Source: Phellopilus nigrolimitatus
Lineage: Eukaryota > Basidiomycota > Agaricomycetes > Hymenochaetales > Hymenochaetaceae
Assembly: GCA_021029095.1 (NCBI GenBank)
Contig: JAJOHG010000149.1
Coordinates: 1 to 61,930 of the forward strand
Direction of reading: 5' to 3'
Length of the DNA stretch: 61,930 nucleotides
The translations under genes were made by a program, and so were the position numbers. Of this stretch, positions 1 to 12,219 are shown piece after piece. Every line of letters begins with the position of its first letter. Positions within the stretch are counted from its first letter, which is position 1. Under the pieces are notes generated by a model. It saw nothing but the letters and a program-made list of their open reading frames with translations. It was not told where the DNA came from and made no database searches.

Positions 1-1641
1 GCCTACCGATCACGAAGTGTGCATATATGAATCGTCCAAGTATGCTATCGTGGATTTTTTTGTCTGCTGGATTTCCTGAAGTTTGCATTCTCGACAGTGC
101 TATTTCAGAAGGATATTTTTCTGGAGCCGAATTTGTACGCCACCGGGCTTCGTAAATCAGGCGGTCAGTCGTGAAGAGTATCAGGAGTACGGGAGTAACG
201 TTTGCAGAAGGAAGTTTGCAAATGTGAATTGGCAGGGCGAGAGGAGAAGAGGACGGGGAGGGACGAGATACGATAACTGTGGAAAAGGAGAAATTGAGGT
301 CCAAGGGAAGGGCACGCGCCAAGGTCGACACACCAGAACCTACTCACGGGAGAAGACCAACGAAAGGATCTCGAACACGGGCTATGACGAACAAATAAAT
401 TCTTGCTGTGACTGTCTGAGATGTCCTGTTGCTCGTTGTGTCGCTTCAATGCATTGTCGGTGTATTCATTTCCCCCGATCTCAGTCTTCTCGCGCACGAA
501 TCTCTGGGCGTCCGGTCATTTACGCGCATGTTTGTGCATATGTTCAGCATTATGCTTGTCTGGGGAGGCGCTAGCTCGCAGTTTATCCGACCTAGTAGCG
601 CCTCACGTCGGAAGAAGCATTCTATAAACGTGGGCGACGTCTCTACCTTCAAACGCTACCTCTAACTCGTGAATTGTACGCACGCAAAACACGCTCTCGA
701 AGCAACTAGCTGCAATGCGTCCTTCCATGGCAGTGAGATGATGGAGCTTAACGGCCGACTGAGATGTGGCAGCGGATACCAACCGACGGGAACGGAGAGT
801 TGATATTATCGTGTGCACTGGTGCACGGTTGGACGTGGGGACCCAGAGTTTCAATACGTTCTCTCCTAATTCGACGGCTTCTTTTGGTTCTCGCGGACTA
901 GTGAATAGAGCCATACCCGGTTACTGACGCGGAACGTGAGTGCGCCTCAGGCCCCAGCATTTGTATAAGGAAGGTAGATGGTTTGTATTGAATATGGGCA
1001 ATGACCAGGAATGACGGGTTCCAGGGCATTCATTCACGCGGTGATACGTCTGGGGGATGGGCGATATGGATCTGCTCCGTTCCCGGTTGTTCTGCATCTC
1101 CCGTTGAATATTTATAAGGTTACTTTGCTCACATAAAAAAGTCATGCTACCCCCTTTTCCAGCTTCACGTGCTTCATGGTTTGTTTTTACTTCAAAAAAT
1201 AATGGCTATCCCAGAAAATATGTATCGAGTTATAACGCTGTCTTGTTTAGCAATGCGTACCCGAGGCTCATTTTTGCCCATCTGCAAAGTTCATTTTCCC
1301 TTTAGATTCGACGAAGTTCTTAAGATTGGACCATTGCCACGCATCTTTAAGTGGCGTGACTACTAGGTAATTCAGGGATATCATCTGTCCGACTACAAAG
1401 GCCTAAATGAGAACATCGTTGGCAATTCTCGCATATTGGCGACCAAGTAAAATGAATAGTATCGGAAGAAACTGGACAAAAAAGCGACGCTTGAAGTACA
1501 GCGAAAAGCAGGAGCACAGGGGAGCATGGCGAAACTGTAACTGAAGGAAGAAGAGACAGGAGCAAAGCTAGAGCAGATATGAGGCAATATAAGACATCGA
1601 GTATCGAAACGCTTCTTGCAAGTAGAGACAAGAGCACCGAA
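1..1641. other. gene-poor left edge, nothing recognised
   Basis: I find no convincing gene here. Open frames on both strands are under 165 codons. They lack recognisable domains, and I could not link them by good GT-AG introns into a longer model. A 103-codon minus-strand frame at 603-914 has a fairly protein-like composition but no partner exons. This stretch may be intergenic or may hold a very decayed gene. Confidence 0.4.
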
Positions 1642-2274
1642 TCAGGCTAAGATAGGCGCTGGCATAGAAACGGTACGGCCGGGGTTGTGGCTCCGTAGCA
1701 ACTCTCGAGAAGTGATGAAAGGAGGTGGGGTGGAAGAACGCGGAGGCGACCCAAAGAACGTATCCGCAGAACTGATGGAGACGGTGGTAGCATCACGAGT
1801 CACAGAGGCAGGGACAGAAAGCGTGAAGTTTTTAGCCTCGCGAGTGTGAGCGGCGCAGGGTTTCTCAAACGAAGTATTCGCGGAGAAGACATCGGAATAC
1901 GTTGCAGGAAGCAAAGGACGGGATGCGTTGGACTCGACGTCGTTCTGTTCGGTATGTTTGGCGACAGCAGACTCTGAGCGCTCGAGGCAGCGATAAAGTG
2001 GGATCCTCCATTGTCCGTCGACATCATTGTGGGAGCCACACTCGGATGGCATGCGTATGGACGCGCCGCTGTCGATTAGCGTCGCTTCGCTCTGAGCAGG
2101 GGATTGAGCCTCTTCGTGCTGAGCCTGTTCGCGTACGCGGGTACATAGTCTCCTGATAAATTTGATGATGCGTTCAAGGCAGACAAGCAGGAAGAAGATT
2201 GTGAATATTATGACACCTAAAGGCGGTCGGATTTGAGCTGAGGTTCTGAGAAAACGAGCACGTGAATGCTTCAC
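1642..2274 (-). CDS. possible single-pass membrane protein (hypothetical)
   Basis: An uninterrupted 210-codon frame. Near its N-terminus (about residues 17-41) is a strongly hydrophobic segment followed by Arg/Lys residues, as in a membrane span with a cytosolic stop-transfer end. The rest is hydrophilic and rich in Ser, Thr, Glu and Pro, resembling the cytoplasmic tail of fungal surface proteins. I recognise no family. An extracellular part would have to lie in exons to the right, around 2.3-2.7 kb, but I could not join any convincingly. It may equally be a chance frame: nothing beyond composition and the hydrophobic span supports it. Confidence 0.25.
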   Translation of the reverse strand: MKHSRARFLRTSAQIRPPLGVIIFTIFFLLVCLERIIKFIRRLCTRVREQAQHEEAQSPAQSEATLIDSGASIRMPSECGSHNDVDGQWRIPLYRCLERSESAVAKHTEQNDVESNASRPLLPATYSDVFSANTSFEKPCAAHTREAKNFTLSVPASVTRDATTVSISSADTFFGSPPRSSTPPPFITSRELLRSHNPGRTVSMPAPILA

Positions 2275-2766
2275 CTATTCCGATTAAATCCATCTTGCAG
2301 AGAGCGACTTTATCTGAGACGGGTGTACATCTATGTGCCGTGACGCGCGGTATCCGACGAGAATCCATGTGACTTGTATGGTGCGGAGTTGATGCGAAGA
2401 TAGAATATTGTGTTTATAGCACTTGATAGCTTGAACAAATAGCGAAGACAGAAAGAAAGCAAGCCAACGTAGGAAATCAGAGCTTTGAAGGAGTTGAAAG
2501 CGGAGAGAAGAAAACTGGAAAACAAATTCGAATCGTAGACCGATTTTAAGGCATTTTTATCATCCGGCGTGTGGGTGGCTGACGATTTTACGATCAGAGG
2601 CAAACGGGTTTCTAAGTAGTGGCTGACTGGTTCCAAGTAGCGGTAGAATCTTCAAGCAAAGAGAATTTTATAGTCAAGCGGTGCGTTTTCATTTCATTCC
2701 GCCTTGACATGAAGAGGAGTGTCTGACTTGCATTCTCACGCTAAAAGGCGGAGTTTCAATGTCATC

Positions 2767-2782
2767 CGCGTCGCGCGTCGCG
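2767..2782. promoter_or_regulatory. CGCGTCGCG-type motif upstream of F-box relic 1
   Basis: The sequence CGCGTCGCGCGTCGCG lies about 280 bp before the ATG of the decayed F-box copy. Near-identical GTCGCGTCGCG strings occur before three other members of the same family, at 25002, 42801 and 45418. It may be a binding site inherited with the family's promoter. That function is inferred from recurrence only. Confidence 0.35.
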
Positions 2783-3060
2783 TTTGCTTCTTGATCACGG
2801 ACCATTACCTCTCCTCGTGAACAAATGGAAGATTCTGTTTGTTTCTTGTCCTTATTTGTAGCCAGGGAGACACTCTGGCAGGATCTACGAGAGACACAAC
2901 CCTCTGCTAATATCTCGACTTGGCGTGCTAGCCGACACTCGAGTTGTCTGTGCCACCGAGACAGGGTGCAGATCATTGCATGTACTCGTGGTGAACTCAG
3001 TTGCTTTGCGTGACGACCCATGAACTCCTTTTCGTACTGTCTAAACTGCCTGGAAAGAAT

Positions 3061-4830
3061 GTCCGATGAGAAACTACCTTGCAAGAAGGCCAAGCACGAT
3101 CCACCTGCAGAACCTGGTAAAACGAATTCATCTTGATTGCTGCTTGTCGCTAACTTCTTTTACTTGGAGAAAGAAAAACAACCGGCCGACTGCAAAGGAT
3201 AAAACGAGAAATTCAAGGCAATTAGGTTGAAGGGTGTGTTTGGCTGGTGAGAGGACAAAAAGCAAGGCGAAAATCGAGCTTCGGGCGAGTTGGAGTTTAT
3301 GCTTCAGTTTCCGGTGAGTGTATTCTTCGAAGTAAGCTACTTCATTTTTGATGTCATTGGTGTTTAAATGTGCAATCCGCATTAGATCGCACTTCGCCTG
3401 TTGACGCTGGGTCTACGTCATTTAGCCTGTTCAACTCGGGCTTTACGCGGAATACTTGTCGAAAAGCTTAAGGCCGATATAACACGCCGCAACAAGAATA
3501 TTAGCCAGCCCAGATTGTCCGCCCGACATCAATGAACCCGAGCTTACTAGCCTTATCTTTTGCTATGCATGCAAACTGTCTCCCTGATGAAGCATGCCTG
3601 ACAATCTGCACATAGGGGTGCGGAGCGGAGCGTGTAAACAGGGCTCGAGAGTCCGTCTCTGCTCAGGACGCTTTGATTTTAAGTCAGTTCCCCTGCGTTC
3701 ATTCTTTGGTGAATGGAGTATTAATGTTTTCGCGAAGTGTTGTGCTTGGCATTCAATTGGCCGGATAATTTCACAGCGAAGTTCGCAAGGATGATGCCAT
3801 CTGTAAACTTGAGGATGGTACGTGGATGATTAATTTGGGCGCACATATAGCCGGACAAAGTATAGATAGGGCACATAATGGCTCAAATCGAGAAGGATTT
3901 ATCAGATTGCTGCTGGGAAGCAGAGATCCTTTAGGTCTGACTTCTTAGATGCACTTCGCCAATATCTATCATACACCTTGGGCTCTGATAACTTAAAGAA
4001 CTTCGTGGAGGCGCGGAAGCGGGCCATCCAAAGAAAATCCCAAAGGTCCGTCTCCTTAAAAAATGTAGATATTTTGCGAGGATTGAGGTGTACATACTGT
4101 TTCAGTATGCCGTTGCAATTGGGAAATGGTCAGAACACACGACTGCGAAGAAACATAAAGCTGATGCGTCGAAGACTTAGTCGAGACGAGATGGGCTATA
4201 CGGATAGAGGCCGTCGGTTCGATGGTGGCGGCGGGGACTGGAAGTGGGATAGCTTAATTTTCCAGTTTCGCGAATTGACTGAAAGAAGTACGTCAAATTA
4301 CTCCTCCGGGTGTCCACCTCTAACCCTTTTCATAATCTGTATTGCTTCAGTTGAAAGAAACGTTACTCTTGAGGAAAGAGCGGGGGGACCAGGTGGAATA
4401 GAAATTGTCACAGATCTCGCGCCAGGTACAGTTCCACCCGTTCTATAAATCATCCTGCACTGAGTGGAACGAGCACTTCGGCGAACTTCCTGTGCTGGTG
4501 TTTCTTGAGCTACGCCTGCAAATTATCTCATGGAGAAAGATGGACCTGCTCAAATTACCGAGAGAGAATGGGACGGGATTGAGGAAATGGTGCGGAGGCA
4601 ATTACCGGACCAGAAAGTCGACTCAAGGACAATTGTGTGGTTTTCCTCTTCCCGGGAACCCCTTCACTTCTGGAGATGCAGCTCTCTTACGGAGGTTGTC
4701 CAGCAGGATGTCGCCGCCGGCCCGCTTGAAGCGTGACGATGTTTTCAAGAGCCTCGACTTCGAAGTCGAAGCCGAAGCCGAAGACGAAGACGACGACGGG
4801 TTCTTCTATGACTCCGACTACGACGAGTAG
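3061..4830 (+). pseudogene. F-box/zinc-finger family, copy 1 (decayed)
   Basis: This is a relic of the F-box family that has an intact member at 25258-27865. The homologous start is at 3061 (MSDEKLPCKKAKH). The F-box part around 3285-3350 still reads LEFMLQFPVSVFFE before a GTAAGC donor, and a piece near 3520 reads PPDINEPELTSLIF. Later segments match too: the DxLRQYLSYxxGSD-like block near 3945-4000, FRELTERS near 4265, and EREWDGIEEM near 4560. Stop codons and frame shifts separate these pieces. One zinc-binding Cys of the CxxC pair has become Arg (RLCSGR, near 3657). The relic ends in an Asp/Glu-rich stretch at 4740-4830 and no intact C-terminal finger is visible. It is very unlikely to make a full protein. 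Confidence 0.8.
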
Positions 4831-5767
4831 TATCTATCGCTATACTCAAGACCAGATAGCGGATGCAGGTTGAAGGACATCTTCGCGGGACGTAAGTCAA
4901 ATCTATGCGCTCGTGTTTCCAACGGTTGCTTATCTTGTCATCGACAGTGGAAAGCGGGGACTACACCACAGTAGAATCAAGATGTGCCCAATTGAATCTT
5001 GGATAACGTTTTCACCGTTTAGTGACGAACGTGTCTGTTGAGCGAAGCCCTGATGAATTGACTATGACGTCAATCGAATACTTGTGCGATTGCTTCACGA
5101 CGGAACCAGAAATATCTACAATACTTACCAAACATCTATTCCTCGTCGGGAAAGACTGGAACGCAACCGCTCAATCTCTTCGCATTCTCTCAAGTCAGAG
5201 ATTCGGTGTCCAGAATTCTTGTTCGCCGACGATAGCGGCGATACTCACGCTGTTTTACTCCACGGAGTATGTACTATCCGCAGCAACTCGCTGTAAGACA
5301 TGAGCGCGGCTTTCTGTGGATCACCATCGTCTTTATGTAATTGGGCGACACTACCGAATAAATTCAAACCGTGAATCCGAAAACCCGAAAAAAAAGACAT
5401 ACGACTTCTAGACCGCGTGTCTACGTGCCGCTGTTCTCCAGAACATTCAAGACCGATGCGCAGCACGGATCTTGGACGCGCCCAGACGGGTCGCTTGCAC
5501 TCGCTTGGGTCGCGTAGAGTTGAAAAACGGAAGAGAACCGAGGTCGATTCTTATTTCCCTTATTTCCCTTATTTCCCCGTGGGGTCCGGCCGGTGGAAGG
5601 TATACCCGGCAAGCCGGACCGGTGCGTGGCGCGCTGGGAATGGCTGTCACTGGCTGTCACTGGCTGAGAAATGACGTTAGATCCGTGGCGCTTTTATTTT
5701 TTTATTTGTACTTTATTTAAATAAATAATTCGCTGCGCCCGCACCATCTCTCCTCCCCCTCTCATCT
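4831..5767. other. intergenic region and GUT2 upstream sequence with two short tandem repeats
   Basis: No supported gene. The right half is the upstream region of GUT2. It contains three perfect tandem copies of TTATTTCCC (5551-5577) and 2.8 copies of TGGCTGTCAC (5641-5668). An AT-rich stretch at about 5694-5730 just before the start codon could serve as a core promoter. A 93-codon plus-strand frame at 5022-5303 has no recognisable features. Confidence 0.5.
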
Positions 5768-8242
5768 ATGCCTCCCGTCCTCAAGACCCTCCTCTCCCGC
5801 CGCACGCTCGCCGTCGTGTCGGCCGCGACCGCGACGTCTGCGGCGGGCGGCTACTACTACCTCAACTCCGGCCCATCCTACCCACCCTCCACAGCTGAGA
5901 CACGCAGACCACCTCTGCCATGGACGCCACCGAGCAGGAAATCCATGCTCGACAACCTAAAAGCCTCGGCCAGCGGTGGGGAAGAGGAGTACGACCTGCT
6001 CATCGTCGGTGGTGGTGCCACCGGGGCGGGTGTCGCTGTCGACGCGGCGACGCGAGGGCTGAAGGTGGCTCTTGTCGAGCGTGATGATTTCAGCGCAGGT
6101 GAGTATCATGCCTCGAAATGGTTTCTACGCGGCGCTGAAGTACCGTAGGCACGTCGTCAAAGTCGACCAAGCTTGTCCACGGTGGTGTGCGCTACCTGCA
6201 AAAAGCTGTCATGGAGCTCGACTACGAGCAGTATAAGCTCGTCAAGGAGGCTCTCCACGAGCGTCGCATCTTCCTCCAGACCGCACCCTACCTTTCCGCC
6301 ATGTTGCCTATCATGCTTCCCATCTACAAGTACTGGCAGGTTCCTTACTACTTGGCCGGCTGCAAGATGTATGACGTGCTCGCTGGCAAGGAGAATATGG
6401 AGTCCAGCTACGTCATGAGCCGCGGCAAAGCGCTCGAGGCATTCCCTATGCTCAAGCAGGAAGGGCTTGTCGGCGCGATCGTGTACTATGACGGCCAGCA
6501 CAATGACTCGCGCATGAACATGGCGCTCATCATGACTGCCGTCAAGCACGGCGCGACCGTCGCGAACCACGTCGAGGTCACCGAGCTCCAGAAGGAGGCT
6601 GGCAAACTCAACGGCGCCGTCGTGCGCGACAACATCACCGGCGAGAGCTGGAACGTGCGCGCGAAGGGCATCATTAACGCGACCGGCCCATTCTCAGACG
6701 CGCTCTTGACTCTCGACAACCCAGACCACAAGCCGATTGTTGCGCCGGCGGCCGGCGTGCACATTACCCTCCCGAACTACTACGCGCCGCGCACCATGGG
6801 GCTCATCGATCCTGCGACGTCCGACGGGCGCGTCATTTTCTTCCTGCCATGGCAGGGTAACGTCATTGCTGGTACGACAGACTCGCCGTGTAAAATAGAG
6901 GCGGAGCCTATTCCGCACGAAGCGGACATTGAGTGGGTGCTTGACGAGGTGCGAAACTACCTTTCTCCGGACATCAAGGTGCGTCGCGGAGACGTGCTGT
7001 CCGCGTGGGCAGGAATCCGTCCGCTCGTGAGGAATCCATCGGCGGCAAGCACGGAGGGTCTTGTACGCAACCACATGATCCACGTGTCGGACTCGGGTCT
7101 CCTAACCATTGCCGGTGGCAAGTGGACCACGTACCGCAAAATGGCGGAGGAGACCGTCGACGAGGCAGTCAAGACCTTTGGCTTCCAGAACAAGGTTCGC
7201 AACGGATGCATCACCGAGGAGATCCGTCTTATTGGGACCGAAGGCTGGAACCGGAATATGTTCATCGGGCTGATTCAGAGGGTAAGTAAAACAACCGGGG
7301 TCTGTATTTATGGTTTAAATTTCGAACCTTCCTTTAGTTCGGTCTTGCCACGGACGTCGCGAAACATCTCTCGGACAACTATGGCGACCGCGCTTGGACA
7401 GTAAGCTCATTGGCTGAACCTACGGGCGAAATTTGGCCTTTGCACGGCACGAGGCTCAGCTCTCAATATCCCTGTGCGTGACATCGTTTGTTATTCTTCG
7501 AAATAAAGTAACTAAGGGTTTGTCTGCAGTCATTGAGGCCGAGGTGCGCTATGCTGTGCAGCACGAGTACGCGCAAACCGCTGTCGACGTCATCGCGCGC
7601 CGCTGCCGTCTTGCCTTCCTAAATGCGCAGGCCGCACTCATTGCGCTTCCGCGCGTTGTGGACATCATGTCCGCCGAGCTTGACTGGGACGCCGGGCGCC
7701 GGGCCAGCGAGCTCGAGCGCGGCGCGGCGTTCCTGCGGTCGATGGGTCTGTCGGGACTTCCTGCCACCGGCCCAGAGCTCGCGCGCGCGCTCGAGCCCGC
7801 CCCGCTGTCCTGGTCCGACTCGGTGAAGTCGCTGCTCGGCTGGAAGCCGGCTATGACGCCCGCGACGGTGCCGGTGGCGGCGGCGGCTGCGCCGCACACG
7901 CGCGCGCAGTTCGAGGCGGGCGAGATCGACGCGCTGCGCGCGGTGTTCGACACGCGCGCGGTGGCGTCCGCGGACTCGCACGACCGCGTGCGCAAGGCGG
8001 ACGCGCGCGAGCTGCTGCGCAACCTGCAGGGCTACGAGAACGCGCGCGAGAGCGACGTGGGCTACGTGCTCGACGAGGCGGGGCTCACGGGCCTGGACGC
8101 GTTCGACTTCAACGAGTTTGTGCACATCTGCGCGGAGCTGAAGGAGGTGACGGCGCGCCCGCAGTCGGTCGCGCAGAGCGACGAGGCGGAGCGGAAGGAG
8201 CGCACGCGCATACCCGTCGAGAAGAGCGGTGGTGGTGTGTAA
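5768..8242 (+). CDS. GUT2: FAD-dependent glycerol-3-phosphate dehydrogenase, mitochondrial
   Basis: It oxidises glycerol 3-phosphate to dihydroxyacetone phosphate on the outer face of the inner mitochondrial membrane and passes electrons to ubiquinone (glycerol catabolism and glycerol-phosphate shuttle). Exons are 5768-6098, 6149-7281, 7338-7473 and 7530-8242. They sum to 770 codons plus stop, with all junctions in phase. The N-terminus is Arg/Ala/Ser-rich with a hydrophobic stretch, fitting a mitochondrial presequence plus membrane anchor. The FAD-binding Rossmann motif is LIVGGGATGAG (about residues 77-87), followed by the family signature GTSSKSTKLVHGGVRYL, which spans intron 1. AGIRPLV and GGKWTTYR are also present. 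The C-terminal 110 residues resemble the EF-hand-like extension of animal and fungal homologues, but the loop residues look degenerate, so calcium binding is doubtful. Family assignment is very secure. Confidence 0.96.
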
Positions 8243-8814
8243 GGGAAGAAAGTGCAGAAAGGCGTTCGTTTCCTTTTGTATATGCCTAACTTAACTGTTT
8301 CCTTTTCGTTCTCATACCTTTTTTTTTTTTTTCTTTCTGACGATTAATCATCTTTTTCGTAGGTAGTGCTAGCATAACATACATGTGGGACTCTAGAGTA
8401 CTTTGTACATTTTCAAACTCTCATCCGTTGTTCTTTCTGTTCTTGTCCTCCGTTCCTTCGCGTTTTCTATTTTCAACACACTGCCTTTCAAACGGCTTAG
8501 AGTAGTGTTTTTCAGAGTTAATGGAAATTGGGTTTTCCGTTATACCTGCTTGCGTTTTCCATCAGCCTAAGCGACGAGCTTCGGCCTGGTCAACACGTGA
8601 CATACGACCTCCGTTCTTGCCAAAATAAATGCTTGACCCAGTAATAACCCAGCTTGACCTGGCCTGCTAGTGACCTGACCCGCGGGATCAGGTCAGTGGT
8701 TGACATCGGGTCAGTGCAGGTCTGACCCGACCTCTGAGAACACTACCCCTGCCCCTTCTAGGAGCAGCCACGCTAGCGCTGGACCAGAATCACTCTTCGC
8801 CCAAGCCTGCAACG
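8243..8814. other. intergenic region between GUT2 and the S9 peptidase, with GGTCA hairpins
   Basis: The GUT2 3' end has a T-rich tract near 8320. From 8634 to 8730 the motif TGACC or its complement GGTCA recurs about seven times. Two of these arrays are perfect hairpins: TGACCTGA with TCAGGTCA at 8671-8695, and GGGTCAG with CTGACCC at 8708-8728. The second lies 87 bp before the peptidase ATG, so the cluster would fall in its promoter or 5' leader. Confidence 0.5.
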
Positions 8815-11800
8815 ATGTCATTAGCAGACTGGAAGAGCGACGGCTTTGCGTTCAAGAGCGGGGGGGACGTCTTCACCCCGCAAGACCTCATCGAGCTGCC
8901 GCGTCCTGGCGCGGGCGTCGCGAACCCCGCTGGAGACCTGGCGGTCGTGCATGTCAGCACGTATGCGTTCAAGGACAAAAAGTGAGTGGGTTGCTTTGCT
9001 TTCTGTGCTCGTGCTGTTATGCGGTGGGATCTGAGCTTAGCTTGGGAGGGAGTGAAGAGGGGAGGCGGGATCGATGGAGTTGATTTTACACATGATGGGG
9101 ATCAGCGGGAATTAGCAGCGACTAAGTGTACGAATGGTGTGCATTCACCCTCACTGGCTATTCACACGTCAGATGGTCAATAATATTGCGGTAGGCATAA
9201 TATAGCACAGGAGGCGAACAGCGTATATTCGGATTGAAGAGAGCCTTTTGCTAATATTTCTTTTCAAATCAATTATCCTGCAGGAACAATAAATCCATCT
9301 GGCTTGTCCCCCTCGAGTCAGCGGAATCGCCGCTCGAGATCCCGCTCGCGAACGGCGGAGACACATTCTGGCTCGACGACCGCACGGTCGGGCACGTCGT
9401 AGCAGGCTCCGACGGCAAGGGGCACGAGCTCTACGCCATCTCCGTCAAGCTCAGCCCGCAGCTGCGCACGCCCGGGCGCCCCGCCCTCGTCGGCACGTTC
9501 CCTGCCGGCGCCGCGCCCGCCAACTTCAAGTACGCGCGCGGCACCGCGCGGCTCGTCTTCTCCGCGTACGTGTACCCGGACGGCGACCTGTCGACGGTGA
9601 AGGCGCAGAACGAGGCGTACGAGAACCGCGGGAACTCTGCACTCGTATATGACGAGACGTATGAGCGCCATTGGGACACCTGGACGGGCCCGAAGCGCTC
9701 GTTGCTCTTTTCAGTGCGGCTTGCGAAGGACGGCGCTAACGGCACATGGACCCTGGGAAACGACTTTGTAGCGCCGTCCAAGAGCACGAAGCACGTACGT
9801 GTAGTCTTCCTTGGCGATTGTTTTCGCCTTTTGAAAAGAATTCTGGTTGACATTCGCGATATATAGGATGTGCCAGTCGAGCCATTTGGTGGGACAGACG
9901 ACTTTGACGTCTCCGACAGCCATATTGTGTACACGACAAAGGATCCCGAACTTCCTCCCGCCTGGCACACCAAGCAGGACGTGCGTTCAATCCATGTGGC
10001 AAGCCTCGCCGTGAAACAGAACACTGATCTCTCCTAGATCTTCATCGTAGACCTCTTAGGCAAGGAGAAGCCCCGGGCGCTAACCTCCGGAAAGCAGGGT
10101 GCGACGCACAGCCCTGTCCTCAGCCACGACGGCAAGAAGGTCGCCTGGACCGAGCTGGACAAGGACGGCTACGAGTCCGACCGCGCGAAGATCGTCATAT
10201 ACGACCTCGCGAAGGACGTGCGCTACACACTCACGCAGGGCTGGGACCGCTCGCCCGCCGAACTCGCCTTCACGTCCGACGATGCCGCGCTCGTTTTTAC
10301 AGCCGGCGACCACGCGCACGTCAAGCTCTGGACGCTCGCGCTCCCGCCGACGCCTGGCGCGTCCGCGACGCACCCGGTCTTCCCCGCGGGGTACGACGCG
10401 GCGCCGACGCCGCTCACGGACGCGCACGCGGTGTCCGCGCCGCAGCCGCTCCCGCGCGGGCGCGTGCTCTTCGCGCAGTCGTCGCTCGCCGCGCCGAACG
10501 ACGTCTTCCTCCTGCGCGGGCTCGGCAGCGCACAGCGGGAAGTCAAGCAGATCACAAACTTCACTGCGACGCGCCTCAGGGGGAAGGAGCTCGCGGCGGG
10601 CGAGAGCTTTTGGTTCGAGGGCGCGCAGGGCCGGCAGGTGCAGGGCTGGGCGCTGAAGCCGTACGGCTGGAAGGCGGGCGTGAAGAAGGCGTTCCCCGTC
10701 GTGCTTACCATCCACGGCGGCCCGCAGGGTGTGTGTGAGGACGGCTGGTCGTCGCGCTGGAACCACAACGGTGAGAATGACTTTTGCAGGCAAGCGAGGG
10801 GTTGGAGGAGCTAACGACATCCGCGGGCAGTATTCGCGCAGCAGGGCTACTTTGTGGTTGTGATTAATCCGACAGGCTCGACGACGTTCGGCCAGGGTGA
10901 GAGCGACCCTCCGTGCAGTGAAGAAAACGCAATGTGTTTACATTCTTTACAGAATTCACGGACGCAATTACCGAAGACTGGGGAGGCAAGCCCTTCGTAG
11001 ATTTGCGCAAGGGTTGGAAGCACGTCCTGGACACGTACCCCGAGGTGCCTTCCCCCCATCTCAATTGTCTGGAAATTCATGGGAGCTAAAAGCTTACTTG
11101 GATAGATCGACGCTGACCGAGCGGTCGCCGTGGGGGGCAGTTGGGGTGGCTATGCGATTAAGTCCGTGCACTCGGAGGATGACCACGTCTGACCAGCGCT
11201 GACAACTACTTCTTCTGCTCTTTTTTCCAGTTGGATCCAAGGTCACCCCGAGTACGGCTTCGATTTCAAGGCGCTTGTCTGCCACGACGGCGTGCGTACA
11301 CGCCCCTTTATATGTCGTTCTTTGTTCCTTGATTTTAAACGCGGAACGGGCGTTTCCCCTTGGATGCTGACGCTGACTTGTATATACCCATTCTGTTTGT
11401 TTTTTTTCGTTTTGGCGCACAGGTGTTTGATTCGGCGCACAACAGCTTGTCGACTGATGAGCTCTTCTTCGTGCGTCTGCCATCGGCCACGAGTCAAGCA
11501 ACGGTATCCGCTAATCATACTTTGTTTTTTCTATGCTTTAACAGTTTAATCACGACTTTGGCGGACGGCCGTGGGACCCAAAGGGCAAGGAGCTGACGCA
11601 AAAGTGCGCCCCCTACTCTGCGGGTCGTGCCATCTATGATGTCTGATCAGCCCACTACAGGTTCAGCCCATCGAATTTCGTCGCAAACTGGTCGACGCCG
11701 CAGCTGATCATCCACGGGTCGCGGGACTACCGCCTCCCGGTCACAGAGGGCATCGGTGCGTTCCACGCGCTGCAGCAGTGAGCCTATACGCCTTTCTCCC

Positions 11801-11981
11801 TGGAGCACGGATGCTGACGTAGGCGGTGGCTCGCTGCAGACGCGGGGTCCCGAGCCGGCTGGTGATCTTTCCGGACGAGAACCACTGGGATCTGAACCAC
11901 GGGAACTGCCTCAAGTGGCATTACGAGATCTTCCGTTGGTTCGACAAGTTCGTCGGCGGGAAGAGCACGGACGCGGCTTGA
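8815..11981 (+). CDS. prolyl-oligopeptidase family S9 peptidase (dipeptidyl-peptidase 5 / acylaminoacyl-peptidase type)
   Basis: A serine peptidase of family S9, expected to trim dipeptides or acylated residues from peptides. There are twelve exons: 8815-8981, 9284-9794, 9867-9980, 10038-10770, 10831-10896, 10953-11044, 11106-11161, 11231-11291, 11423-11470, 11545-11603, 11661-11777 and 11840-11981. They total 721 codons, all in phase. The N-terminal half is the beta-propeller. The C-terminal half is an alpha/beta hydrolase with oxyanion motif HGGPQG, nucleophile Ser in GGSWGGYA, Asp in HGSRDYRLP and His in DENHW. The nearest type is secreted fungal DPP V, but this protein starts MSLADWKSDG with no signal peptide, so it is probably cytosolic. 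An upstream signal exon cannot be excluded. Intron 1 (302 bp) is much longer than the others. Confidence 0.93.
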
Positions 11982-12219
11982 GAAGGAGAATAGATTGTTT
12001 TGGCGAAGACGGAAAATAAACGTACGACAAGCCGGAGAGGAGGGAATCGGTCTCTTGAAGGGAAAACGAAATTAAACGATGGGTGTGCGTTCTTATTTGT
12101 ATACAGTCTTGCGTGTTCTACAGATACAATGTTACTGTTCTCTTTTGCATGTGTGTCCCATCGCAACCCGCTCATTGAAAAAGCAACGGATCAACGGATC
12201 ACACTTGACAAGGCAAAAT

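Noticed and set aside
83..574. 163-codon plus-strand frame at the left edge
   Set aside because: Composition is unlike a protein (many Cys and Arg), an antisense frame of similar length overlaps it, and no splice partners or domains were found.
5551..5577. TTATTTCCC triple repeat as a possible coding FPY repeat
   Set aside because: It falls in short frames with no upstream exon support and sits in the GUT2 promoter. Treated as a microsatellite.
7549..8125. Two overlapping minus-strand frames within GUT2 exon 4
   Set aside because: Low-complexity Ala/Arg/Val translation caused by the high third-position GC of GUT2.
10080..10820. 246-codon minus-strand frame inside the S9 peptidase
   Set aside because: Arg/Glu/Val-rich shadow typical of GC-rich coding DNA. 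The plus frame has the full peptidase signature.
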